From contig NZ_CP158374.1 of the NCBI RefSeq assembly GCF_040267705.1, forward strand, positions 2,790,001 to 2,854,000: 64,000 nucleotides of DNA, given 5' to 3'. Source of the DNA: Agromyces sp. G08B096 (lineage in GTDB: Bacteria > Actinomycetota > Actinomycetes > Actinomycetales > Microbacteriaceae). The notes beneath the pieces were generated by a model. It had not been told where the DNA came from, did no database searches, and was given only the letters and a program-made list of their open reading frames with translations. Position 1 is the first letter of the stretch. Each line of letters begins with the position of its first letter. This document shows positions 8,132 to 16,952 of this stretch, in pieces. A program made the translations under genes and the position numbers.

Positions 8132-9085
8132 ATGACGACGACTCGTGGCGGGTTCGACCCGGCGGCGCTCGACGAGGAGCGCGGGAAGCTCATGAGCCTC
8201 GCGTACCGCATGCTCGGCACGGTCGCCGACGCCGAGGACGCGGTGCAGGAGACGTACGCGCGCTGGTACCGGCTGCCCGAGGCCGAGCGGGAGGCGATCG
8301 AGAACCCGGCGGCCTGGCTCACGCGCGTCGCGAGCCGGGTGTGCCTCGACGCGCTCGGCTCGGCCCGCGCACGCCGGGAGCGGTACGTCGGCGAGTGGAT
8401 GCCCGAGCCGCTCCCCCGCGCCGACGGCGGCTGGGCCGGGTCCGCGTGGCATGCGGTGTCGGGGCTGCCCGGCGCGAGGTTCGAGGCGCAGCAGGCGACC
8501 GACCCGCTCGACCGGGTGTCGCTCGACGAGTCGGTCAGCACAGCGATGCTCATCGTCCTGGAGTCCCTGACGCCGGCCGAGCGCGTGGCGTTCGTGCTGC
8601 ACGACGTGTTCGCGATGCCGTTCGCGGAGATCGCCGAGGTCGTCGGGCGCTCACCGGAGGCGTGCCGTCAGCTGGCGACGTCGGCGCGCCGCCACGTCCG
8701 CGAACGGCGCGCGGGGGCGGCGACGCGCGAGCAGCACGACGCGGTCGTGCGAGCCTTCATCGCCGCCGCGGACGGCGGCGACCTGGCGGCGCTCGTCGCG
8801 GTGCTCGACCCCGGTGTCGAGCTGCACTCCGACGGCGGCGGGCTCGCGACCGCGGTGCGCCGGCCGGTGCTCGGCGCCGACCGGGTCGCCCGCTTCCTCG
8901 TAGGCACGCTGTCGAAGCGTCCGGCGATGCGGATGTCCGTCGAGCGGACCGCCGACGGGCTGACGCTCGCGTTCGCCGAGGACGGGGTCGTCGACTCGGT
9001 CGCCGTGCTGGATGTCTCGGGCGACCGGGTCTCGCGGATCTGGATCATGCGCAACCCTGAGAAGCTGCGCCGCTGGAACCGCTGA
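8132..9085 (+). CDS. ECF41-family RNA polymerase sigma factor with SnoaL-like C-terminal domain
   Basis: Sigma-70 family extracytoplasmic-function factor of 317 residues. Region 2 covers roughly 15-80, region 4 roughly 135-190, and a SnoaL/NTF2-like extension 200-317. ECF41 signatures are present: WMPEP in the linker (89-93), DGGG (234-237) and NPEKL near the end (308-312). In this family the extension replaces an anti-sigma factor and controls activity. ATG 8132 follows GGAAGG. It is divergent from the NmrA-like gene and probably activates both that gene and itself from the promoter pair at 8034-8089. Confidence 0.93.
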   Translation: MTTTRGGFDPAALDEERGKLMSLAYRMLGTVADAEDAVQETYARWYRLPEAEREAIENPAAWLTRVASRVCLDALGSARARRERYVGEWMPEPLPRADGGWAGSAWHAVSGLPGARFEAQQATDPLDRVSLDESVSTAMLIVLESLTPAERVAFVLHDVFAMPFAEIAEVVGRSPEACRQLATSARRHVRERRAGAATREQHDAVVRAFIAAADGGDLAALVAVLDPGVELHSDGGGLATAVRRPVLGADRVARFLVGTLSKRPAMRMSVERTADGLTLAFAEDGVVDSVAVLDVSGDRVSRIWIMRNPEKLRRWNR

Positions 9086-9175
9086 GCGCCGAGCCGCGCG
9101 AGCGGCGTCGGCCGGCGGTCGAGATCGGCGGGCGGTCGAGATCGGCCGGCAGCCGGGATCGGCCGGCGGTCGGGA

Positions 9176-9760
9176 TCAGCCGGTGACGGCGAGGACGACG
9201 CACGCGCCGCCCAGCACGAGGTCGAGGCCGAGGCACCAGAGCGCGAGGGACCGGTTCACGACGATGTCGCGACGGTAGTGGAGGAGATCCCATCCGGCGT
9301 GCGCGGCGAGCGCGACCCCGGCGACGACGAGCCCGAAGCGCGGCTCGAGGAGCAGCGCGAGGGCGGCCACGCCGAAGAAGCCCACCATGGCGAGCGTCTG
9401 CGGCAGCGTGACGGCCGGCCTCCGCACGAGGCCGACCACGGCGAAGACGCCGCCGGCGACGGCGAGCACGACCCAGCGCGGGAGATCGAGCAGTTCGGCG
9501 CCGAACACGAGCAGCGTCCCGATGCCGGCGAACAGCCACGCCATCCAGCGGATGCCGGTGGCCGCGGCCGCGAGGTAGCAGAGCGCGGCGATGCCGACGG
9601 CCGTCATGGGCACGCTCGCGGTGACCTCGCCGCGCGCGCCTTCGCCGACGAGCAGGCCCACGGCGGTGAGCACGCCGACGGCGACGAGCAGCACGATGAA
9701 CCCGGCCGACGTGCGGCGGGCCGGAGCGGACACGGTGGACGATGCGGCTGCAGCGGTCAT
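9176..9760 (-). CDS. Hypothetical integral membrane protein
   Basis: Protein of 194 residues with six or seven hydrophobic helices after a short Ala/Ser-rich tail. No motif allows a functional call. ATG 9760 was chosen over an earlier in-frame start at 9808 because the protein then begins directly before the first helix. A TACCC-CCGGT-GGGTA palindrome overlaps the ribosome-binding region immediately upstream (9764-9782), which suggests dedicated control by a CsoR/FrmR-type regulator encoded elsewhere. Confidence 0.75.
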   Translation of the reverse strand: MTAAAASSTVSAPARRTSAGFIVLLVAVGVLTAVGLLVGEGARGEVTASVPMTAVGIAALCYLAAAATGIRWMAWLFAGIGTLLVFGAELLDLPRWVVLAVAGGVFAVVGLVRRPAVTLPQTLAMVGFFGVAALALLLEPRFGLVVAGVALAAHAGWDLLHYRRDIVVNRSLALWCLGLDLVLGGACVVLAVTG

Positions 9761-9763
9761 ATT

Positions 9764-9782
9764 GATACCCCCGGTGGGTACC
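9764..9782. promoter_or_regulatory. CsoR/FrmR-like palindromic operator candidate
   Basis: GATACCCCCGGTGGGTACC contains the perfect arms TACCC and GGGTA around five bases. G/C-tract palindromes flanked by TA are typical of CsoR-family repressor sites (copper, sulfane sulfur, formaldehyde sensing). It lies 4-22 bp upstream of the membrane-protein start and would also cover its ribosome site. No CsoR-like gene is in the window. Confidence 0.4.
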
Positions 9783-9837
9783 TTAGCGAGCGTCGGATGC
9801 CTCGGCAAGAGCCGCTGATGTCACGAGCACCGGCACC

Positions 9838-10314
9838 TCATGCCAGCCAGTCGCCGATGTTCGCGTCGCGCGGGTGGATGGGCTCGGAGAGCACGACCCC
9901 GGTGGTGGTGTCGCCGAGCTCGGACAGTCGCTCGATCACCGCCTCGAGGTGCTGGGCGTCACGGACCGCGATGGTGAGCTCGTAGCAGTTCCGCCCGGTC
10001 ACGTGGACGCAGGAGAGGACGTTGCCGACCGCGAGCAGCCGCGCTCTGATGCGATCGGGTCCGGCGCCCGAACGGTGACGCGGACGGAGGGAGACGTGCG
10101 CACGCAGTCCGAGGCCGAGCCGGGCGAGGTCGAGATGGACGCCGTAGCCCTGGATGACCCCGGCCGCCTCGAGCCGGCGCACCCGGTCGGCCACCGCCGG
10201 CCGGCTGAGCGCGACGCGTCGCCCGAGCTCCGCGAAGCTGGCCCGCCCATCGGCGGCGAGTTCGCCCAGGATGGCGAGGTCGAGGGCATCGATCGCCGGA
10301 TCGATCGTAGTCAT
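9838..10314 (-). CDS. Lrp/AsnC-family transcriptional regulator
   Basis: Regulator of 158 residues. An N-terminal winged helix-turn-helix (about 8-60, with ILGELAADGRASFAELGRR and the recognition helix LSRPAVADRVRRLE) is followed by a RAM ligand-sensing domain (about 70-145). The ATG at 10314 has GGAAGGAC eight bases upstream; the ATG at 10338 does not. Divergent from a Zn-dependent dehydrogenase 92 bp away, which is its probable target. Confidence 0.93.
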   Translation of the reverse strand: MTTIDPAIDALDLAILGELAADGRASFAELGRRVALSRPAVADRVRRLEAAGVIQGYGVHLDLARLGLGLRAHVSLRPRHRSGAGPDRIRARLLAVGNVLSCVHVTGRNCYELTIAVRDAQHLEAVIERLSELGDTTTGVVLSEPIHPRDANIGDWLA

Positions 10315-10406
10315 GGCTGAAGTCCTTCCATTCGACATCCACGCGGGCGATTCGACGTCGTTCTGCGATGGTCTCCCGACGAATCGGAAGCATATCGTGG
10401 ACTCCC

Positions 10407-11435
10407 ATGAGAGCTGCCGTCCTGCACGAAGTCGGGGACGTCCGCGTCGCCCAGGTGCCCGATCCCGGGCTGGTGCACCCCCACGACGCGATCGTCCGCA
10501 TCGAGCTGGCCGCCGTCTGCGGCTCAGATCTGTGGTCGTACCGGGGCCTCGAGCCGTTCGCGCCGGGTGCGCGGATGGGGCACGAGTGGGTGGGCACGGT
10601 CGAGGAGGTGGGCACCGAGGTCGTCGGCATCCGGCCAGGCGATCTCGTCGTCGCGCCGTTCGCCTTCGCGGACGGCACGTGCTCGGCGTGCCGCGACGGC
10701 GTCTTCACCTCGTGTCCGCGAGGCGGATTCTGGGGCGGCCCGAACGACGGCGGACAAGCCGAGGCCGTGCGCGTTCCATTCGCCGACGCCACCCTCGTCC
10801 GCGTACCCGCCGAGGCCGACGCCGATCTGCTGCATCGCATCCTCCCGCTGACCGACGTGATGGCGACCGGCACGCACGCCGCCGTCCTCGCCGAGGTCCG
10901 CCCCGGATCGACCGTCGTCGTCGTGGGCGACGGCGCGGTCGGCCTCTGCGCGGCGCTCGCGGCACGACGGGCGGGCGCCGAGCGGGTCGTGCTCGTCGGC
11001 CGGCATCCCGACCGCGCGGCGCTCGCCCGCCGGATGGGCGCGACCGACGTGCTGGCCGCCGACGACCCGGCGACCGCGCTCGCGATCCGCGAGGAGACCG
11101 ACGGGGGCGCGGCATCCGTCGCCGAGTGCGCCGGCACGCAGAGCGCGCTCGATCTCGCGCTCGACGTCGTGCGGCCGGGCGGCACGATCGGCTCCGTCGG
11201 CGTGCCGAACGGAGTCGAGCGCGTCGACCTCCTGCGGTTCTTCCGACGCAACGTCGCGCTGCGCGCCGGGGTCGCGCCCGCGCGACGCTACCTCGACGAC
11301 CTCCTCGGCGACGTGCTCGCCGGACGGCTCGACCCGTCGCCGATCCTCTCGGCGGAGTTCCCGCTCGACCGCATCGGCGACGCGTACGCGTCGATGGATG
11401 CCCGCCAGGCGGTCAAGGCCGCCGTCCGCCCGTGA
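10407..11435 (+). CDS. Zinc-dependent alcohol dehydrogenase family protein
   Basis: Medium-chain dehydrogenase/reductase of 342 residues that should oxidise an alcohol or polyol with NAD(P). Visible are the catalytic zinc ligands Cys38 and His59-Glu60 (GHEW), a cysteine lobe CSACRDGVFTSC near residue 95 resembling the structural-zinc loop, and the nucleotide-binding stretch VVVGDGAVGLCAA. ATG 10407 begins the conserved MRAAVLHEVGD start. The substrate is not deducible. It is followed 62 bp later by a GNAT fusion gene that may share its transcript, and faces an Lrp regulator. Confidence 0.92.
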   Translation: MRAAVLHEVGDVRVAQVPDPGLVHPHDAIVRIELAAVCGSDLWSYRGLEPFAPGARMGHEWVGTVEEVGTEVVGIRPGDLVVAPFAFADGTCSACRDGVFTSCPRGGFWGGPNDGGQAEAVRVPFADATLVRVPAEADADLLHRILPLTDVMATGTHAAVLAEVRPGSTVVVVGDGAVGLCAALAARRAGAERVVLVGRHPDRAALARRMGATDVLAADDPATALAIREETDGGAASVAECAGTQSALDLALDVVRPGGTIGSVGVPNGVERVDLLRFFRRNVALRAGVAPARRYLDDLLGDVLAGRLDPSPILSAEFPLDRIGDAYASMDARQAVKAAVRP

Positions 11436-11497
11436 CCGGAACACCACTCCACACCCCCGCACCCGCACGCCGCGCCCTCGAAGGAGACCCGCACCAG

Positions 11498-12475
11498 ATG
11501 ACCGAGCCGTTCCAGCCGCAGTTCCCGATCCTCACCGAGCGGCTCGCGCTTCGACCGCACCGGGCCGACGATCTCGACGACCTCGTCGAGTTCCACGGCG
11601 ATCCCGAGGTCGTGCGCTTCCTCCCGTGGCCGCTCCGCGACCGGGAGGCGACGCGAGCCGCGCTCGAGGTCAAGCTCGGTCAGGGCGAGCTCACCGAGCC
11701 CGGCACCTGGCTGGTCCTCGCCGTCGAGCAACGCGACACGGGCACCGTGATCGGCGAGGTGCTGCTGAAATGGGCCAGCGCCGAGCACCGGCAGGGGGAA
11801 CTCGGGTTCGCGCTCGGCCGCGCACATCACGGCAAGGGCTACGCGGCCGAGGCGGCCGCCGCGATGCTGCGCCTCGGATTCGAGCAGCTCGGCCTGCACC
11901 GCATCAGCGCCGTCTGCCTCGACGACAACGAGGCCTCGGCGAAGCTGCTGCGCCGGCTCGGGTTCAGCGAGGAAGGCCGCGTCGTCGACGACCTGCTGTT
12001 CAAGGGCGAGTGGGCGACCCGTCGCATCTTCGGCCTCACGGAGGACGCGTGGCGGTCGGACGAGGCGGGGCGCGACGCGGCGGAGATCGAGTCGCTCGCG
12101 CGCTGCTTCCTCGACGCGTTCAGCAGCGCGCCCGGCGTCGACGAGCGCATGGACGCGCTGCGCCGGGTGATGCTCGCCGACGCTCGCATCATCCGGACCG
12201 GTGCCGCCGGCACAGACTCGTTCGACGTGGAGTCCTTCCTCGAGCCTCGCCGCGCCCTGCTCACGGACGGCACGCTGACCGACTTCTCGGAGGAGCTGCG
12301 CTCAGGCACCGTGGCGGTGTCGGGAGATGTCGGGCACTGGTTCGGCAGGTACGCGAAGGCCGGCGTGAAGGACGGCGCCCGCTTCACCGGAGGCGGCTCG
12401 AAGTCGGTGCAGTGCGTGCGCACGACCGAGGGGTGGCGCATCAGCTCGGTCGCCTGGGCCGACGACCGCTCCTGA
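11498..12475 (+). CDS. GNAT N-acetyltransferase fused to a SnoaL/NTF2-like domain
   Basis: Fusion of 325 residues. The N-terminal part (about 1-185) is a RimJ/RimL-type acetyltransferase: TERLALRPHRADD start, acetyl-CoA site around GFALGRAHHGKGYAAEAA, and NEASAKLLRRLGF near its end. A short linker leads to a second domain (about 195-325) with the helix ESLARCFLDAF and a final strand GWRISSVAWADD, the pattern of SnoaL/DUF4440 nuclear-transport-factor-2 folds. ATG 11498 follows AAGGAG; the spacing of 11 is long. The fusion is unusual; the small-molecule substrate is unknown. Confidence 0.85.
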   Translation: MTEPFQPQFPILTERLALRPHRADDLDDLVEFHGDPEVVRFLPWPLRDREATRAALEVKLGQGELTEPGTWLVLAVEQRDTGTVIGEVLLKWASAEHRQGELGFALGRAHHGKGYAAEAAAAMLRLGFEQLGLHRISAVCLDDNEASAKLLRRLGFSEEGRVVDDLLFKGEWATRRIFGLTEDAWRSDEAGRDAAEIESLARCFLDAFSSAPGVDERMDALRRVMLADARIIRTGAAGTDSFDVESFLEPRRALLTDGTLTDFSEELRSGTVAVSGDVGHWFGRYAKAGVKDGARFTGGGSKSVQCVRTTEGWRISSVAWADDRS

Positions 12476-12624
12476 GCCGCTCGCCGTCCGAATCCGAGGG
12501 ATTCCGGGCCGCCCGCGGTGGCGCGCGAGGGCACCGCTCGGACGACGCTGGAGGCAACCGGGATGCGATGCCGCAGGGGCATCCGTCCCCGCGGCCGCCG
12601 CCCGTCGACCGAAGGAGCACCACC

Positions 12625-13365
12625 ATGACCACCACACCGACCATCGTCCTCGTGCACGGCGCGTTCGCCGATGCCGCGAGCTGGGCCCCCGTCACCGCCC
12701 TCCTGCTCGAGCAGGGCTACGACGTGCGCGTACCGCCCGTCTACAACCGCAGCCTCGCCGCCGACGCGGCGTCGATCCGTGCCGTCGTCGAGCAGGTCGA
12801 GGGCCCGGTCCTGCTCGCCGGCCACTCGTACGGCGGCGCGGTGATCACCGTCGCGGGTGCGGCCGAGAACGTCGTCGGCCTCGTCTACGTCTCGGGGTAC
12901 GCGCTCGACGAGGGCGAGAGCCTCGGGCAGCTGCAGGGCGGCTTCCCCGACTCCGAGCTCGCCGCGAACCTCGTCTACACGCCGTTCCCGGTCGAGGGCG
13001 GCGAACCCGGCACGGATGTGTCGGTCGCGATCGACGCGTTCCCGGCGGTCTTCGCCGCCGGCGTTCCCGAGCAGACGGCGCGCGTGCTCGCCGTCTCGCA
13101 GCGCCCGCTCACGGCGTTCGCCTTCGGCGAGCCGGCGAGCGTGGCGGCGTGGAAGCAGAAGCCCGGCTGGGGCATCGTCTCGAGCGCCGACCACACCATC
13201 AACCCCGAGGTCGAGCGCTTCGGCTACACCCGGGCGGGCCTCCGCTCGGTCGTGGAGCTCGACGCCCCGCACCTGGTGATGCAGACCCACCCGGCCGAGG
13301 TCGCCGCGGTCATCACGGGCGCCATCGCCGAGCTCGCGGGCGGCCCGGAGGAGTCCGCCGCCTGA
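12625..13365 (+). CDS. Alpha/beta-hydrolase (esterase-like)
   Basis: Cytosolic hydrolase of 246 residues. The oxyanion strand IVLVHGAF (7-14) and the nucleophile elbow GHSYGG with Ser68 are clear. A late acidic residue and the His of LDAPHLVMQTHP complete a likely triad. ATG 12625 is seven bases after AAGGAG. The 149 bp before it hold no gene. It ends just before a strong bidirectional terminator and is convergent with another alpha/beta-hydrolase of a different subfamily. Substrate unknown. Confidence 0.92.
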   Translation: MTTTPTIVLVHGAFADAASWAPVTALLLEQGYDVRVPPVYNRSLAADAASIRAVVEQVEGPVLLAGHSYGGAVITVAGAAENVVGLVYVSGYALDEGESLGQLQGGFPDSELAANLVYTPFPVEGGEPGTDVSVAIDAFPAVFAAGVPEQTARVLAVSQRPLTAFAFGEPASVAAWKQKPGWGIVSSADHTINPEVERFGYTRAGLRSVVELDAPHLVMQTHPAEVAAVITGAIAELAGGPEESAA

Positions 13366-13379
13366 GCCGGGAGCACGAG

Positions 13380-13412
13380 AACGGCCGCCCCTCGCGTCGA
13401 GGGGCGGCCGTT
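13380..13412. terminator. Bidirectional hairpin terminator
   Basis: Perfect inverted repeat with 15-bp arms (AACGGCCGCCCCTCG and its complement) around a CGT loop, ending in TTT on the plus strand and preceded by a short A-run. It lies between two convergent hydrolase genes. Confidence 0.9.
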
Positions 13413-13458
13413 TCCGTCGGCCGTGGGCGGCCGGCCCGCGCGGCCGGCTGCCGGGCGG

Positions 13459-14280
13459 TCAGCCCGCGATGAAGGCGAGGATGTCGCGGTCGAGCTCGCG
13501 CTGGTAGTCGCCGAAGATGCCGTGCGGGGCGCCCTCGTACACCTTGAGGGTGCCGTGCTTGACCAGCTCGATGGACTTCAGCGCGGCGGCGGCGATGGGC
13601 ACGATCTGGTCGTCGTCGCCGTGGGCGATGAAGATCGGCACGTCGAGGGCGCGGAGGTCCTCCGTGAAGTCCGTCTCCGAGAACGCGCGGATGCACTCGT
13701 AGGCGGCCTGGATGCCCGCGAGCATGCCCTGGCGCCAGAAGTCGTCGCGTGCGCCCTGCGACACCGCGGCGCCCTCGCGGTTGAACCCGAAGAACGGCTC
13801 CGAGAGGTCGCGGAAGAACTGCGACCGGTCGGCGAGCACGCCCGCCCGGATGTCGTCGAACGCCTCGATGGGCGTGCCCTCGGGATTCGCGTCGGAGCGC
13901 ACCATCACGGGCGGCACCGCGCCGGCCGTGATGACCTTCGCGACCCGGCCGGCACCGTGCTGCGCGGCGTAGCGGACGACCTCGCCGCCGCCCGTGGAGT
14001 GACCGATGAGGACCACGTCGCGGAGGTCGAGCGCCTCGATCAGCTCGGCGAGGTCGCGGGCGTAGGTATCCATGTCGTTGCCGTTCCACGGCTGCGCCGA
14101 ACGGCCGTGGCCGCGACGGTCGTGCGCGATGGCGCGGTAACCGTGGTCGGCGAGGAGCTTGCGCTCCACCGCCCAGGCGTCAGAGCTCAGGGGCCAGCCG
14201 TGGCTGAGGACGACGGGCTGGCCGGTGCCCCAGTCGGAGTAGTACAGGTCGGTGCCGTCTGAGGTGGTGAACGTGGGCAT
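13459..14280 (-). CDS. Alpha/beta-hydrolase of the non-heme chloroperoxidase/arylesterase type
   Basis: Hydrolase of 273 residues. [11 protein letters not shown] (26-36), [10 protein letters not shown] (52-61) and the elbow GHSTGGGE with Ser95 match the cofactor-free haloperoxidase/arylesterase group. [11 protein letters not shown] carries the acid and GAPHGIF the His. ATG 14280 follows CAGGAGCACC. It lies 104 bp downstream of and codirectional with a TetR gene that may control it. Real in vivo activity is more likely esterase or perhydrolase than halogenation (family knowledge). Confidence 0.93.
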   Translation of the reverse strand: MPTFTTSDGTDLYYSDWGTGQPVVLSHGWPLSSDAWAVERKLLADHGYRAIAHDRRGHGRSAQPWNGNDMDTYARDLAELIEALDLRDVVLIGHSTGGGEVVRYAAQHGAGRVAKVITAGAVPPVMVRSDANPEGTPIEAFDDIRAGVLADRSQFFRDLSEPFFGFNREGAAVSQGARDDFWRQGMLAGIQAAYECIRAFSETDFTEDLRALDVPIFIAHGDDDQIVPIAAAALKSIELVKHGTLKVYEGAPHGIFGDYQRELDRDILAFIAG

Positions 14281-14384
14281 GGTGCTCCTGTCTGTGGACG
14301 GATTCGTCCCTGCCATGCTGCGTCCGCGGGGATCGGGATGCCCCCGCTCCAGCGGCCGGGTATCCCTCGGATCGGGACAGCCCG

Positions 14385-14951
14385 TCAGCCGACGGGGAGC
14401 CGCCCGGCGTACTCGGAGGCGAGCGCCCTGAGCTCGTCGGCGGGCACGTGCAGGCGGCTGGCCTGGATGAGCCCCTGGGAGAAGAGCAGGATCTCGGCGG
14501 CGAGCACGTGAGCGGGGCCTGCGACGTCCGGGGCGATGCGGTCGGCGATGGCCTGCTCCATGTCGCGGGTGGCCCCCTGGCAGAGCTCGAGCACCTCGGG
14601 CTGGCGCTCGCCGAACTCGGCGAGGCTGTTGAGCATGAGGCATCCGCGCCGTGCGGGCTGGGCGGCGCAGTCGGCGATGACGGCCTCGAGGAGGGCACGG
14701 ATCGCGTCGCCCGTGCCGCCCGGCGTGGCCATCGCGGAGCGGACCAGCTCGACCCGACCGCGGCAGTACTCCTCGAGGACGACGAGGAAGAGGCCGAGCT
14801 TGCTGCCGTACGCGGCGTAGAGGCTGCCGTTGCCGACGCCGCCTGCGGCCGCGATGTCGCCCACGGACGTGCGTTCGAAGCCGTGCGTCCAGTACGCCTC
14901 AAGCGCTGCGGCGCGCAGGGCGGGCTCATCGAACTGGCGGGGCCGGGCCAT
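14385..14951 (-). CDS. TetR/AcrR-family transcriptional regulator
   Basis: Repressor of 188 residues with an N-terminal helix-turn-helix (about 24-46, [21 protein letters not shown]) followed by an all-helical ligand domain. The ATG at 14951 has no clear ribosome site, so a leaderless transcript is possible. It is codirectional with the downstream hydrolase and divergent from a GlxA-type regulator. The operator was not identified with confidence. Confidence 0.93.
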   Translation of the reverse strand: MARPRQFDEPALRAAALEAYWTHGFERTSVGDIAAAGGVGNGSLYAAYGSKLGLFLVVLEEYCRGRVELVRSAMATPGGTGDAIRALLEAVIADCAAQPARRGCLMLNSLAEFGERQPEVLELCQGATRDMEQAIADRIAPDVAGPAHVLAAEILLFSQGLIQASRLHVPADELRALASEYAGRLPVG

Positions 14952-15030
14952 CCGATCAGCCTAGTCCCGCTGAACCGGGCAGGCGCGTGCGGCGCTCCGC
15001 TGCTGGGGCGGATCGCCGGGCTCACCGGCC

Positions 15031-15071
15031 ATTCTGTTCCAGGACTTTTGCTGGAGCGCACATTCCAGAAT
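15031..15071. promoter_or_regulatory. Nested repeats upstream of the GlxA-type regulator
   Basis: ATTCTG (15031-15036) and CAGAAT (15066-15071) form outer arms. TTCCAG occurs at 15037-15042 and 15063-15068, with the inverted CTGGA at 15051-15055. The cluster ends 10 bp before the GlxA-type start and is a plausible AraC-family binding region. Confidence 0.4.
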
Positions 15072-15080
15072 GATGAACCC

Positions 15081-16124
15081 ATGGCTTCGCTCGCGCCGAT
15101 CGTGCCCCGTCGGCCCCGCCGGATCGGCTTCCTGCTCTTCGACGGCGTGAAGGCGCTCGACTACGTCGGCCCCGCCGAGGTCTTCGTCGAAGCCAACCAA
15201 GCGGTCGGCGCCTACGAGGTCCTGCTCCTCTCGCCGACGGGCGACGAGGTGACGACCTCGCTCGGCGGCCGCGTCGAGGTGCACGCGGCCGCCGACACGA
15301 TCGACGCGCTCGACACCCTCGTCGTGCCGGGCAGCGAGCAGTCGCCCTCGACGTTCGCCCGCGGCGCCGTGCTCGACGCCGTCGCCGGCCTCGCGGCACG
15401 CAGCAGCCGGGTGGTCTCGATCTGCAGCGGCGCCTTCGTGCTCGCGGCCCTCGGCCTGCTCGACGGGCGTCCCGCGACCACCCATTGGAAGTTCGCCGCC
15501 GACCTCGCTCGCCGCTACCCCGCCATCGACGTGCAGGCCGACCGCATCTTCGTCCGCGACGGCGACGTGGCGACCTCGGCGGGCGTCGCCGCGGGCATCG
15601 ATCTCGCGCTCGCCCTCGTCGAGGACGACCACGGCGCCGACGTCGCTCGACGCGTCGCGCAGGGCCTGCTCGTGTATCTGCAGCGCTCGGGCGGGCAATC
15701 GCAGTTCTCCACCCCGCTGCGCGCCCGGGCCCCGCAGCAGAGCGTGGTGCGGCGGGTCACCGACCTGATGGAGTCCGATCCCGCTCGCGCGTGCACCGTC
15801 GCCGACCTCGCGCGGGAAGTGAACGTCAGCGTCCGCCACCTCACGCGGCTGTTCCGCGAGGAGCTCGACACGTCGCCGGCCGAGTACCTCGCCGAACTCC
15901 GGTTCGAGCTCGCCCGCGCGCGTCTCGAAGCAGGCTCGTCCGTCGCCCGGACGGCGCTCGAGGCGGGCTTCTCCAGCGCGGAATCGCTTCGCCGGGCGTT
16001 CGTGGCGCGCCTCGGCGTCTCCCCGTCGCAGTACCAGCGCCGGTTCCGCTCGTCGGTGCGTCGTGACGAGCGCGCGCCGAGCGCCGTCGACGGGCCGCGC
16101 GGCGCCCTGGGTCGCGCATCCTGA
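15081..16124 (+). CDS. GlxA-type transcriptional regulator (DJ-1/PfpI domain plus AraC helix-turn-helix)
   Basis: Regulator of 347 residues. An amidase-like DJ-1/PfpI domain covers about 12-190, with the conserved Cys in VSICSGAF, and is followed by an AraC-type double helix-turn-helix (about 225-325, with SVRHLTRLFREEL and the closing GVSPSQYQRRF). Such proteins sense small ligands with the DJ-1-like part, which is generally not a peptidase. ATG 15081 gives the expected family start. Divergent from TetR; the intergenic region has nested repeats. Confidence 0.93.
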   Translation: MASLAPIVPRRPRRIGFLLFDGVKALDYVGPAEVFVEANQAVGAYEVLLLSPTGDEVTTSLGGRVEVHAAADTIDALDTLVVPGSEQSPSTFARGAVLDAVAGLAARSSRVVSICSGAFVLAALGLLDGRPATTHWKFAADLARRYPAIDVQADRIFVRDGDVATSAGVAAGIDLALALVEDDHGADVARRVAQGLLVYLQRSGGQSQFSTPLRARAPQQSVVRRVTDLMESDPARACTVADLAREVNVSVRHLTRLFREELDTSPAEYLAELRFELARARLEAGSSVARTALEAGFSSAESLRRAFVARLGVSPSQYQRRFRSSVRRDERAPSAVDGPRGALGRAS

Positions 16125-16139
16125 CGCGCGGGCGGGGGT

Positions 16140-16796
16140 TCACCTCCGACGTACCGGCTGTCTGAGGATGGTCTTCAGCTTCTCCGGGGCGGTGCGGCGG
16201 GGATCGCCGAGGTAGATCTCGTGGTGGTCGCCGTTGAAGGCGAGTCCGTGGCGGGGCATCCAGTCATCGTGCAGTCGCGCGAGCGTCGGCCCTTCGTCGT
16301 CGTACGAGCCGAGGTGCAGGATCTGCGCGCTGAGACCTTCCTCGAGGTGGAGCAGACGCACCCGGTCGAGCGCGGCGGGCGCGGGCTCGCGCTTCCGCTC
16401 GGCCTTCGCCCGCACGGCCGTGATCGCCGCCGCGACGGCGTCGTCGTCGATCCACTCGGGCTGGGCGATGAGCATGGTCCAGCTCCACGCCTCCTTCTCG
16501 CGCGACACGAACGCCGCCGGGTCGTCGGCGCGCCAGAGCCCCTCGAGCGGGCCGACCACGAAGTCGCGGCCGAGCTCGCGCTTGCTCTGGAACTTGGCCG
16601 TGTACGCCACGGAGTACAGCGCCTCGACCGCCTCCGCGTACGCGGGTGCACGGTTCGGGTCGCCGTGGCCGTCGACGGCGAGGTACCGCATCGGCGGCAC
16701 GTCGACGAGCACGAACTCGCGTGCGGCGCGGGCGGATGCCGCGTACAGCTCGGGCATCGCCCGCTTGAGGTCGAACTTCTCGGTCGCGTCGCTCAT
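16140..16796 (-). CDS. GyrI-like small-molecule-binding domain protein
   Basis: Protein of 218 residues resembling the stand-alone GyrI-like/SOUL-type proteins: PPMRYLAVDGHGDPN near residue 35, then KFQSKRELGRDFVVGPLEGLW, and a C-terminal YDDEGPTLARLHDDW with HHEIYLGDPRRTAPEKLKTILRQP. The family binds or hydrolyses small hydrophobic molecules, and some members act against toxic cyclopropanoids. No DNA-binding domain is fused here. Divergent from the ABC-F gene. Confidence 0.9.
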   Translation of the reverse strand: MSDATEKFDLKRAMPELYAASARAAREFVLVDVPPMRYLAVDGHGDPNRAPAYAEAVEALYSVAYTAKFQSKRELGRDFVVGPLEGLWRADDPAAFVSREKEAWSWTMLIAQPEWIDDDAVAAAITAVRAKAERKREPAPAALDRVRLLHLEEGLSAQILHLGSYDDEGPTLARLHDDWMPRHGLAFNGDHHEIYLGDPRRTAPEKLKTILRQPVRRR

Positions 16797-16822
16797 GCTC
16801 GCACCCTACGCGGCTCGCGGTC

Positions 16823-16851
16823 TGGACCTGACCGGAACCCTGTGCTAGCTT
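16823..16851 (+). promoter_or_regulatory. Probable sigma-70 promoter of the ABC-F leader
   Basis: TGGACC (16823-16828), a 17-bp spacer, then an extended TGC-TAGCTT (-10 at 16846-16851). A start about seven bases later would put the leader peptide ATG (16862) almost at the mRNA 5' end. Confidence 0.5.
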
Positions 16852-16861
16852 CGGCAGCCGT

Positions 16862-16885
16862 ATGGGTACGCTGATTTTCCAGTAG
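16862..16885 (+). CDS. Seven-residue leader peptide upstream of the ABC-F gene
   Basis: ATG to TAG reading MGTLIFQ. It lies directly behind a promoter-like sequence and about 180 bp before the ABC-F start. Its last codon and stop (16880-16885) are part of the left arm of a long-range inverted repeat (16880-16889 with 16943-16952), the layout expected when ribosome stalling on a leader peptide controls a resistance gene. Very short, so the call rests on context. Confidence 0.5.
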   Translation: MGTLIFQ

Positions 16886-16952
16886 GTGGCCTCCGCGTCG
16901 AGCACAGCTCCGCGGATCCGGTTCCGGCGCGCGTCGCGCGCACCACCCACTG
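16880..16952 (+). promoter_or_regulatory. Candidate attenuator/leader fold of the ABC-F gene
   Basis: CAGTAGGTGG (16880-16889) can pair with CCACCCACTG (16943-16952), nine of ten positions. Inside, TCCGCG (16892-16897) pairs with CGCGGA (16911-16916), and GCGCGCG (16927-16933) with CGCGCGC (16935-16941). A ribosome halted at the end of the leader peptide would block the outer left arm. There is no T-run, so a factor-dependent or translational switch is also possible. Confidence 0.5.
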
